A DNA stretch of 64,000 nt from Anabas testudineus. Its lineage: Eukaryota; Chordata; Actinopteri; Anabantiformes; Anabantidae. Below, piece by piece: positions 47,753 through 58,869 of this stretch. Positions within the stretch are counted from its first letter, which is position 1. Every line of letters begins with the position of its first letter. The stretch is taken from the NCBI RefSeq assembly GCF_900324465.2, contig NC_046627.1, positions 21,539,413 to 21,603,412 of the forward strand. The letters run 5' to 3'. Position numbers and translations under genes: made by a program. The notes below the pieces were generated by a model. That model worked only from the letters and a program-made list of their open reading frames with translations. It was not told the DNA's origin and searched no databases.

Positions 47753-49423
47753 TTCTTTTGACCATGTAAGGTTGTAGAACAACCATATAACATAGTTTAT
47801 TAGATCTTGTGACTTCTCGACTGGGTGTTGACACAGTTAACAGTTACCTTTTTAGTCATGTAATACTTACTGACCCACATTAGCAAATATTCCTACAACA
47901 TTTGCACTCTTTTTTTAACTTTGTTTTTGTCTCCACTAACTCTGGAGGGACATATCAGCTTCTTACCTCATAAATGTTCGCTTATGTTGCAAACAGTCTG
48001 CTAACATACAGTCAGATAATCAGATTTTACCAAGATGGCCTGAAACCAAACCAACACACAATGAAGATGAAAGGAAAGCTCCACACACCTGAAGGGAACA
48101 GTGCACTTTTACTATAAGAAACAGCTTCTCTGTCACACACTCTCACTTGATTTGTTGTTCATAAAGCCTGCTTAGTGTAGCTTTATGTGTAGGGAAGAAC
48201 GTTTGGGCATGAGTACATGCAAAAACATGTGCTATAAATAACTCGTGCATTGCAAAGGTTCTGTGTTTTTATAGCAGGTTTGGCACAGGATGTCATAGCA
48301 GGGAAGGTAATGCTATCTGCCTCACGACTTAAAGTCTGTTTCCTTTTTTTAGGAACTGCTTTTGGATGACTGAAGCTAAACAAGGGCCACCAAGTCCTGA
48401 TGGTTAGGAAGGAAGGGGTATTAGATGTTAAGAGATGTTCGTGCTCAATTAAAACTCTGATTTAGCTCTTAGACATTTACTCACATGGCTCTACTTAAAA
48501 AAAGAAGATATCCAAACATGCACTTTTTCTTTGATCTCAGAAACTCAATGAAGAAAGTTTCTGAAATGCTGTAAAACTCACAGATGTTGACTTCACCATG
48601 TAATGAAGACATCCAGCCTTATTCTGAAATGTGATTTTTATTGAATACATGTACTGTATGTTTCGTATTTCTGTTTTAGAGGGATTTGCTATAGACACCA
48701 GCAATAAAATGTGATTGTTGTTGACAGCACTTTCACACACATCTATTCCTTCTAAAATCCCATGGTACATGTATTTGTACCTCTGCTACAGTGACTTTAA
48801 CTGACCACAAACATAAGTAACATCACAGCAGAGTCATATCTTTAAATGACTTTTAGCAGCACAAATTAAATAGCTTTGCTCTTTTACGTCCTATAAAAGA
48901 TGCTAAACATGATTTGTTTGTCATAATAAGGTGATCCTTTTTGCATTTTGTGTAACCTTTTGACACAGACAGGAAGTTGCTGTATTTCCAGACAGGCAAC
49001 ATGTTATAACATCAGATCACTGGAATCATTTATTAAAAACGGAAACAGAAATCCTGTATTATTTATATCATGATCACATCCAACCTTTGATCATGTTCAT
49101 ATTTATTTATTCATGTGTAGATTTGCAGACAGGTAAAGTAAAATCCTCTTTGTGATGAATAAAGCTCTCATATGTTAAATGTTGCTCTTCTTTGAACGCT
49201 ATTAAATAGTTAATAAAGATAAATATAATAAATGTGGACACGTCATGATGTCTCCCTTCAGTCTCCGTGGTGACGGGCTGTTTGTTGTCCTCTGACGTGT
49301 GAACACTAGGGGGCGCACTAACTTGTTGACTTAAAAAGGCGCACAGCTCCTTCTGGATCTACTGGTTGACACAGCAAGCAAACGCCACACAGTCACAGAT
49401 ATTCATGTTTCTGCAAGAGGACG
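47753..49423. other. Intergenic, no gene seen
   Basis: AT-rich. GAAACAGAAA at 49042-49051 fits GAAANNGAAA and lies about 380 bp before the next start codon, a candidate ISRE. Nothing else is recognised. Confidence 0.4.
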
Positions 49424-52400
49424 ATGGATGATGATCATCGATATCCAGTTTTCTTCGAGTGTCCCAGTCTAGACGGAAAACAGAGAAGGACAATAGAGAC
49501 GTATTTTCATGTTCGACGCAAATCAGGTGGCGGTGACTGTGGACCACTGACGAGAGTGAGAGACAACGTCTACTGCATAGCTTTCAAACACCAAGAAGGT
49601 ATTTATATTTATTACCATCATCATTATTCATGTAAACGTTCAGAGGGGTTATGATCCTCGGTCAAATCCCCGTGGATCATAACCAGCGCGTAAGTTTCAG
49701 TTTCCCAGGAAAATTAAACTCGCTGTGAAGTTACTTCACTGTTCCCAAGTGTTGGGAGTAGAAACTGAAGAGAAGTGGAGTCTATTTCCCCTTAGATATG
49801 TGTTTCCTCTCACTTTAATCTAAAGCCAAGCTCTAAACAGAACTAACTCCCCTTCCTCCCAAGTCTTAGGAAATAATAGCTTGGTAAGATCATTTAAAGT
49901 TATTAATCCCTAAAGGCAAACTCTGGTAGACTCATAGATAAAAACAGTAAAAGTAGTTAATAATTATCAGCTGCTATCTGCTGGGGTGTTGTAATGTAAT
50001 TCCAGTATTCACTGTCTGTCAGCTGTTTGTCTGGAATGACAGAGGAAAATCAGCTGGAGTGTAAATAACATGGAGGCGTAAGAAGCACCACAGCAGGTTT
50101 CTGTGACTCATGTTAAAACTGTATGCCATGAACTGTAAGAGAGAGGGGTTGAAGCTGAAGGCAAAAATAGAAATACTGTTTATTATAGCACACTGGAAGA
50201 AATTAAATTAGAAGAAGTGGGAGGTAATATGTATAAATATATTATTATTATTATTATTATCTTTTTTATACAATTCTCCAACATGTCGGAAAAACAAGGG
50301 AAGATAATGTCATCCAAAAAAGCTTGTGTTTTCTTTGTAAATGACAACTGTTTATTATATAAAACACATAACATTTCTGTCAACCTGTAGATCAACATAG
50401 AGTCCTGCAGAGATCCGAGCACGAGCTTACAGATGTTTCTCTGGTCTTCACTGTCCGAAGCAGTTTTGAATCTCACACCGCCTCTTCCAGCACAGCCTCC
50501 CCTTCAAGCCTGGAGTTTTCCCAGGTTAGTACAGTCCTGTGATGTAGTTCAGGTCACAGCTTTACATCACAGCGTGTCATTGTATTACTACCAGGCCTCT
50601 CCTCCCCTAAAGTTATATATAAAAAATACAGAAAAACATTTTATGAACATATTTGTTAATAGTAGATACTCCTGCACAAACGTTCTCGTGCCTCAGTTCT
50701 GATAGCCCTCATATGAAAGGCAGGCAAACTTTTACAGTGATTTATATAAACTAGTTATAGTTATACAACATTATTCTGTTAAATAAACTTCTGTGTTGTC
50801 TTCTGTTGTGTTGCTAGATGTTACACTTCCTCTCTTCGCCCCTGTCTGTGGGTTTTGTTTTGTTTTGTTCAATGCTCACTCTCCTGCCACACCCACACCC
50901 TCCTCTTTCTCCACTCTCTGGACTCATTTCACCTGTGCGTCCCTGTTCTTTATAAGCCCCTCAGTCTTTCATTCAGTGCTGGTTTGTTGTCATACATGGT
51001 GTTCAGTTCTTGTTTGCTCTGTGTCCTCCACCACTCTGGTCAATTTTGTATGTTTGTTTGTTTGTCGGGAACCACTCTGGTTCTACAAAAGTCACGTATC
51101 AAGACAGAGGTGAAAAGGGCAGGTGTTTGAGTACCACCCAGGGTCTATCTGGGCACGTGTCTGATTGTTAAGGTTACCTTAACCTGGAGAGTAAACATGT
51201 ATAGAAATCATAATGATGTATTTTTTGTTTGAATAATTTAGTTGTTATAATGCAGAAGCAAAAAAGCGGTCTGTTAACTGTCAATATTTTATTTATTTTC
51301 TTTTAACAGAGTCCACAGTGTGTTCCTACCTCAACTCCTCCACCAAAAGATGAAGAAATTGAAATGCTACCTGATCCTTACCCCCTTCGTTCCCCAATTG
51401 AATGGGCACCAATTGATCTAGACCTTCAGATGGGTGCTGCTGCCCAAGACACAGAAAAAGGAACCACTGCTGGAGCTCCTGAAGATGGTGTCCTTGTAGA
51501 GATCATTCAGGGAACTATTGAATCCCAGCAGGTTAGAAACGGTTTTCAAGATCTCAGGAAAAGAAACATTTAAAATGTATACACCTCCAGCACCAGTGTT
51601 TTTATTAATTATAGAAGTATAGAGATAAAGTTGACAATACCAGTACGATTAAATGCATAACAGTCAAAATGGAGTTTCAGACACTATATTGGTAACTGTC
51701 GATCACTCTTGAGCTCTAGGGAACATTTTTGTGTCTTTTACTCTATTGTGTGAAGACAGTGCACATGTCTGTCACCAAACAGCACACACACTCACACACT
51801 CACACAGTAGAAGAGACAAAAACCTGGGCTTCCCCAGGCATTGTTGATAAAAAAAAAAAGAGAGACTGAATGGGGGTATCTGTTTGGCCAGAAATCTGTT
51901 TTTCTGCTGGTTGTGTTTTGTTGTTTTTACACCTTCCAACCACACCTGTTGCTCTGCTCCAAGGTGGATGCTATCGTATCTCCTATGGTTGGCCATAATC
52001 CCTGCTCTACCCGTGTTGGAAACACTTTAAGTGAAATTGTTGGATCACAGCTCACTTCAGGGTTTAGAAAACAAGCAGAAGAAGGAACCATGCCTGGGGA
52101 CTCAGTATTGGTGGATGGCGTGTCTGGACTTCCATCTAATGCTGTGTTCTTCCTCAACCTCATTCCCTGGGACGAAGACCAGGATGGAACATCAGTCCAG
52201 GTGAAATAGCAGTTTGTTTCCATTTGTGTCTTTTGTCTCTGTGTGAGAACACTTTCACAGGAGCTGTTTTCCAGTTTTCTGCAGCACAGTGAATTTTTTC
52301 CTTTGTCTAGCTCTGACAATCAAACACTTGCCTTTTCCAGGTTCTGAGACTTGGCATATTCAATGTGCTAACTTCTTGTGAGAATAGAGGCTTCAGATCT

Positions 52401-54251
52401 GTTGCTTTACCTGTACTCGGGACAGGCATTGCCCTAAAATTTCCTGATGTATTGGTAGCGAGGGTTCTACTGGAGGAAATTCGTGCGTTTGAACAGAGTC
52501 GAGTCAGCAGAACACCGTTCCTGATCCACATCACCATCCATCCCAATGACAAAGAGTCTAGTGAGGTAATAGAAACACACTGTATCAGAAACACAAACTA
52601 TTCAGTGTGATACACTCTAGAGCAGAGGTGGGCATATCAAATCCTCATTACCACTGCCCTGTTTTTTAACTATCGCTGCCTAACCCAGTACTGATCACGC
52701 CAATCAGGACTGGTATTGCCTACACCTGCTCTATAGCAAGGCTTTCCAGCCCTGGTCCTCACCTAGGCTCACTGCTCTATACCTTCTTGTGTTTACAGGT
52801 TTTTAAGTTATTCCAGGAAGCTTTCACACAAGATGTTGACCAAACAAACTTTGGTGAGTCTACATATTACATAACACGTAGAAAAGTGCAATTCAGTCCA
52901 GTTTGTCTCGTCTTTGTTTTCTTTTTCTGGTAACTAATCCTACAGCAACATTGGAGAAAGACAGTAGAAATCAGAATTATTAGAATTGTCTTTAACATTT
53001 GCTGATTTATTTTTCCAGTGCTACAGAATGTACAGTACATAATCACAGTTTTACAAATAGATATATTACACTTTTTTAGTTTACTACTTTTCTTGCTGTT
53101 TGAAGCCATATTAACTGTTTGTGTTTCCCTTTGTGCGCCAACAAATATACTCTATCTTTTCTTTTCAAGGGTCAACTACAAAGAGGATCGTCCTGCTGGG
53201 AAAAACTGGAGCTGGGAAAAGCAGCCTTGCTAACACCCTATTTGGAGAGGATTTGTTTACTACAAACAATTCTCCCAACTCTGAAACAAAATACTGTCAA
53301 GCAGAAACCAGACTTGTTAATGACAGAAGCATCACTCTGATAGACACTCCTGGTTTATTTGATGTAGAAAGATCTGAGGAGGAGATGAAGCCTGAAATAG
53401 TGAGGTGTATCACAGAGTGCGCTCCTGGGCCCCATGTCTTTTTCATTGTCCTTAAAGTGGAGAAATTCACAGAGCACGAGAAGGCTGTGGTCACTAAAAT
53501 ATGTGACTATTTCTCAGAAGATGCTCTGAAATATGCTGTCATTGTCTTCACTCATGGTGAACAGCTTTCCGAAAGGATGACAATTAAGGAGTTTGTCCAA
53601 CAGAATAAAAATCTGAGCGATCTTGTGGAGAAGTGTGGCGGCCGGTGCCACGTCTTTGATAATAAATACTGGAAGAACAAACAGCAGGACGACTACAGGA
53701 GCAACCAGTTCCAGGTGGAGGAGCTACTCAACACCATAAACATGATGGTGATGGAAAACAATGGAGGCTACTACACCAATGAGATGTTACAAGTGGCTGA
53801 GAAAGAAATAAGCAAGGAAGAAGAGCACTTAAAGCTGTCATCAGTAAACATGTCAAGTGAAGAGATAAGGCTAAAGGCTAAAAACACAGTATCTCAAAGG
53901 TTTTTAAACCAGCTGGCAGGAACTGCAACAGGAGTGTTATTGGGAGCTTTCTTTGGTGTGGCAGCAATGCTTAAATTAGCTCTAACAGCTGTGAGGAGCC
54001 CTGCAGAATTAATAAAATTAGTAAAAAACACTCCCCCAGTAGGAAAGTTAGCCATTGGAGCAGCAGCAGGAGGAGAAATAGTTGGAGTGTGTTTAGGAGT
54101 GGGTGCAGGAGCTTTAGCTGTAACTGGAGGAGTGATGGGTGGTATTATTGGACATGATGCAGCAGAGGGAGCAGAAACAATGAAGGAAGCAGTGGAGAAG
54201 GCAGCTAAAGCTGTCATAGACAAAGGAAAAGCCACATTGGAGTTGCAATAA
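49424..54251 (+). CDS. PARP14-like RRM plus macrodomain 2 fused to a GIMAP GTPase
   Basis: Seven exons: 49424-49598, 50391-50524, 51310-51531, 51964-52200, 52341-52565, 52799-52853, 53170-54251, in frame, 709 aa. An RRM-like domain covers 1-103 (RRKSGGGDCG, QHRVLQRSEHEL). Exon 3 is only 222 nt: its start (PKDEEIEMLPDPYPLR) matches the start of the neighbours' large exon, and its end (VLVEIIQGTIESQQ) opens a macrodomain, so the KH-like region and macrodomain 1 are gone. Exons 3-6 form a macrodomain at about 163-345 (VDAIVSPMVGHNP, SVALPVLGTGIALKFP) like PARP14 macrodomain 2. The NAAN-type catalytic loop is absent, so a binder is more likely than a hydrolase. Exon 7, phase 1 after TTTTCAAG, is a complete GIMAP (GKTGAGKSS, DTPGLFD, ECAPGPHVFFIV, THGE) with a glycine-zipper tail. 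Confidence 0.8.
52620..52775. repeat. Dispersed repeat in an intron
   Basis: The GAGCAGAGGTGGGCATATC...TTTCCAGCCCTGGTCCTCAC layout is common in fish introns and probably comes from a DNA transposon. It lies between macrodomain exons 5 and 6; the family is not assigned. Confidence 0.35.
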
Positions 54252-54259
54252 GTAATCAG

Positions 54260-56040
54260 TAATCACCTTTCTTTGTCTCTGTTCCTTTTATACCAACTCT
54301 TTTTCTTTCTTTAACTTTTCCCTCTGTTCGGTGCTGAACAGGTAATTTACAGAGGGTTAATAAAAGTTTTTTGTTTGAGAAGAAGCCTGTGGCTAAGATC
54401 AATACTGAAAACAGACGAGGGGCCTCAAAACCCATCCAAAGGGGCAAAAAGGACTCTCATAAGACTTCTCAGAGCTGAAGCGACCCGATGGCACTCAGTC
54501 ACTTTATCCATTGTTAATAAAGTTCTGAAGTGTAGTTTTCATTTAAGAACTACAGAATGACAACAAAATAAACTGTGACAATAGGGAGGAAAATCTTTGT
54601 TGTTGCTCATTTGAAAATCACTTGTAAATTTTGTAATGTTATAATTAGGTTTAGTAATGACATATGTATATAATAATATAAAACCTGGTTGTAGGCTGGT
54701 GAATGTGCTTCTGAGGACAGATGGCTTCAGTTGTTTGAATGTGGACTTTAAGTTATTGGATGATGATTCACTTTTTTCATATAAATATAAAGCTAGCATT
54801 TACTTGGTAATGATACATTTGTTTGTCAAAAATAAAAGCAGACAAATAAATAGTCTTGGATAAATAAATAAAAGTTTTCTTGTCTTTTTTGTTATACTAC
54901 AGTAGTTTAGTTCCCCACCGTGGAGTTTCCATTCTCACAATGCATTTGGCAGCTCTGATCCAGAGGGACTTCCTAGTTTTAACCAATGAAACACGCAGCA
55001 TTTTTTCACAGGGGTTCTCAGACCTGGTTTTCAATCAGTGGTACCCACAGAAAATTTTCATAGGGCTGGCCAGATGAAAATAACAATAATACAATTATGT
55101 TTAACTTAAGGTGTTATGCAATATTCAATACTCAAAATCTTAATCCTCAAGCACTGTAAAAATGTTTTTATTTAAAATTTGTAGATTAGTTTTTCCACTG
55201 TGGGGCTAATAAAAGTCCATCTCATCTTATTTTACAACAATACAATAAAATCTATTACATAGGGGAATTATACACTATAATACTACTTCTACAGTATATT
55301 AGAGTCATAACATAGAAAAGATATGCATTCTGATTAAATAATCTGCATGTTAAATGCAATCAACTTTTTCTGGCATTTGTATTATTGCCACATTATTATT
55401 ATTCCCTGATCCAACATGGTGGCCGAGGTGACATATCGGCAGAGTCAAACTTTATAAGATGACTGAGTTAATGATTAAAATTTACAACATGTGGCTTCTT
55501 TTCAGTTTAATGCAACTTACACCTGCACTGTTTCTTCTTCTGCTTCTTTTTCCTCTGACTTACTGCAGCTCACTACTGCCCTGATAAGTGGCGGTTAGAA
55601 TTACCGTCCTCATTGTGTGCGAGCTCTTCAGCCAGTAAAAATTGATGAAACAGGACTGTATACGTATTTATTTCACTCATGAGTTACTTGTTTACTCATG
55701 ATTTTGTTATTTGTTTATTAACTTTTGCATTCATGTTCTGATTCAAGATTACTGTATGGTTTGTGTGAAATTAATATGATTTATTAAAGGGGGTAAAGCT
55801 TCTCTGGGCGCCAGTGGTGACCAGCAATCATCCTTGTTGGTAAGTCGGCTGACAGTTTCTATTATTCACGTGAACGCTTTTCAAAGGGTGACTTGCACCA
55901 ACTGTGACTCATGAACTTCTGACATGTAAATTTGCCTCTTGCCACACAGGTAAAGTGAGTGAACACCCAGACTGAACCTTGACTTAATCTTATCCGCTGA
56001 GCTCCACCTCTCCTGGTTCATCACTCCTTCATTTCTACGT
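54260..56040. other. Intergenic, no gene seen
   Basis: 3' flank of the last fusion gene. No PARP14-type WWE or ADP-ribosyltransferase exon appears on the + strand between here and the TRIM gene, which supports the fusion gene ending at the GIMAP stop codon. Confidence 0.5.
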
Positions 56041-56041
56041 A

Positions 56042-56051
56042 AAATGAAACT
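56042..56051 (+). promoter_or_regulatory. IRF-like element before the second TRIM gene
   Basis: AAATGAAACT, the same ten bases as at 31747-31756 and at almost the same distance from the start codon. Confidence 0.35.
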
Positions 56052-56088
56052 TCGGTGTGTTTATGACTCATGAGAAACTGTTGGTAAA

Positions 56089-58863
56089 ATGGCTGAGAAG
56101 CAACATCAGGAGCACGGAGTCAAACTGGAACAAGAGGATTTGTGTTGTGCAGTATGTCTTGATCTTCCCACAGAACCAGTAGCTCTTAGCTGTGGACACA
56201 GTTACTGCAGAGGGTGCATTGAGAGTTGCTGGGACAAGGAGAAGGAAAAGGGATCATACAGCTGTCCTCAGTGCAGGGAGACGTTTGATCCCAGGCCTGT
56301 TCTGTGGAGGAACAACACGCTGGCTGAGGTAAAAGCTGATTTTATTTGTTACATAAACACTGAATCATATAATAATACACACAATAAATCCTAACAGCTG
56401 TACCTTTGGTGTGTTGAGTCAACATGTTAGAGAGTAGAACCAGTAATAAAAATAAACTGTCAAATGTCCCATTGATGTGAATTAATGACAAATGACACAT
56501 TTATCATATATTTTCACACATGTTGGTGAAAATGTATTATTTGTTACTGTAAAGAAAAAGATAAAGAAACTCTGCCTCTAAAACCTTGTATATACAGGAT
56601 GCTGTGTGTTTGCTCTCAACAGAGGCTATAACCTCTACAGTTGTTCTTGTAAAACCTAAATATTTATGAGTGTCTTCCCCTCGTCATTAGATCGTGGAGA
56701 AGATGAAGAAGACGAGCACCCAGCAGGCTTCAACCAGCGGTGCTCGGACCAGTGCCGACTCAGCAGGCGTTGCCTGTGATTTCTGCTCCGGGCCCAAACC
56801 TAACATAGCTACAATGTCTTGCCTGACTTGCTTGGCCTCTTACTGCCCAGCTCACCTTGAACCTCACTACACCGTTCCTGTTTTGAAGACGCATCAGCTG
56901 GTCTCAGCTATAATTCCTCTGCAGGACAACATGTGTACAAAGCACAGCAAACTACTGGAGTTCTACTGCGAGACAGACGAGCAGCTTGTGTGCTCTTCGT
57001 GCACTGTAGATGAGCATAAGGGTCACAAAACGGTTTCTGCTTCAGTACAGAAGATTAAAACAAAGGTAAAAATTATTAACTTTCAAACTGCACTTAATTC
57101 AGAACATCAGATGACTCAAACTGTCCCGAAGGAAATGTGTCAAGCAATGTATACAAAAATGTCTCGTAAGTGTCTTGTGTCATTAAGTCTAATAAGCATG
57201 ATGACCTGGCTCCTGCTTTATTTCTTTCCAGAATGATATAGTTTTGAGTCAAAAGGAAGTACAGAATCAAGTCCAGCAGAGAGAGAACGAGCTGAAGGAG
57301 TTGAAGCAAGCAGAGGAGAACATCAAGGTGTGGAAAAGCAAGAGTATGATTTGACGTTGAATGGGACATGCTTTTATGAGCAGTAATAACATATAAACTA
57401 TACATAAAAAAATAAAATAACTTGTAAATAAAGCCGATTTCATCTGAGCCAACAGAGTGGTGCCCAGACTGTGCTGAAAGACTGTGACAGGATCTTCGCA
57501 GAGCTCATCGCCGCCATGCAGGAAAGATGCTGTGAGGTGAAGCAGCTGATTGTTAGTCAGGAGTCCAGCGCAGTGACTCATGCGGCGTGGCTGCAGCTCC
57601 AGCTCGAGGAGGAGATCACCAAGCTGAGGAGGAGAGACACGAAGCTGGAGCAGCTGTTGCACACTGACGACCACATCTATATGATACAGGTAACTTTTGA
57701 AAAAGTTATTGTTGGTATAATAACTGCTTTAATATTAACATGCATGAACATTTCTTTTTCAGTCTAAATATAAAAGCCCACAAATCATAAAAATGTTGTT
57801 GACAATGGCTCCATCTACTGTGCAACAGACACATAACAACCACACTGAAGATCCGTAAATTTCTGTGCACAATGCTCTTTTTCTAACTTCAAATGTGTAA
57901 ATTTAACTACATCTTGCCTATATTTTGGTCTAATTTCTCCCCAGGCGGCCCAGTCTCTCTCTGCTTCCCGTGACTCTCAGGATGTTTTACAGGTTGCTAG
58001 TCCACTGCGTTCTTTCACAGATGTGACCGACTGTGTATCTGAGCTACGAGATAAAGTAGACACAGTGCCGAAGGAGACATGGCCCAGGATTTCTGCTACA
58101 GGTAGATGGAAATAAAAGTCTCCTTTATTGTCTTTAGTCATGTCCAGTGTTGTTTTGGAAATGACTGTTTTATATCTTTCTTACAGTGTGTTATGTTGAC
58201 TTCTCACTACAACCGGCACCAAACACTAGAGAAGAGTTTTTGCGCTGTAAGAAATTCAGTTAAACTTCTTTATTTCCATTCCGTCATCATTTCTGATTGA
58301 ATTTATTGACACTACTTTATGACTCTGTCCTGTCAGATTACTGTCCCCTCACACTGGATGTGACCACAAATTACCCCTATCTCCATCTGATAAATGACAA
58401 TCGCAGGGTGAGGCCTTCACCCAGCCCCTACTCTGCTGCACCAGACAGGTTCACCAAGTTCCCACAGGTGCTGTGCAGAGAGCGTTTGTCCAAACGGTGC
58501 TACTGGGAGGTGGAGTGGTACGCTCGCACTTTGTCTGCAGCAGTGGCATACAAAGACATCAGCCGCACGTCAGATGACTCCCGCTTTGGAAACAATGACA
58601 AGTCATGGAGTTTGGAGTGCACAGCAAGCGGGTACTCGTACCGTCACAACAGCGTAGAGACGACCGTGTCAGGCCCCAGCTCCGGCAAGATTGGAGTGTA
58701 TCTTGATTATAACGCAGGCGTTCTGTGTTTTTATCATGTCTCTGACACAATGGTGCTGCTCCACAAAGTCCAGACCACGTTCACCCAGCCTCTTCACCCG
58801 GGGCTTGGGCTGAACTATGAGTGGTATGATGTTGGAGTGTTTGCACAGCTGGTTGAATTATGA
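56089..58863 (+). CDS. TRIM E3 ubiquitin ligase-like protein, paralogue of 31795-34847
   Basis: Seven exons: 56089-56328, 56691-57065, 57232-57327, 57456-57689, 57945-58101, 58187-58246, 58337-58863, in frame, 562 aa. RING with CAVC (20-23), CGHSYC and CPQC; B-boxes in a 375-nt exon of the same length as in the paralogue (CDFCSG, CTKHSKLLEFYC); coiled coil from the 96- and 234-nt exons; PRY-SPRY from about 388 (LTLDVTTNYP, CYWEVEWYAR, YKDISR, GVYLDYNAG). All splice phases equal those of the first TRIM gene. It differs mainly in the N-terminus and the SPRY loops, as expected when SPRY selects targets. No damage seen. Confidence 0.93.
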
Positions 58864-58869
58864 TGAAAA

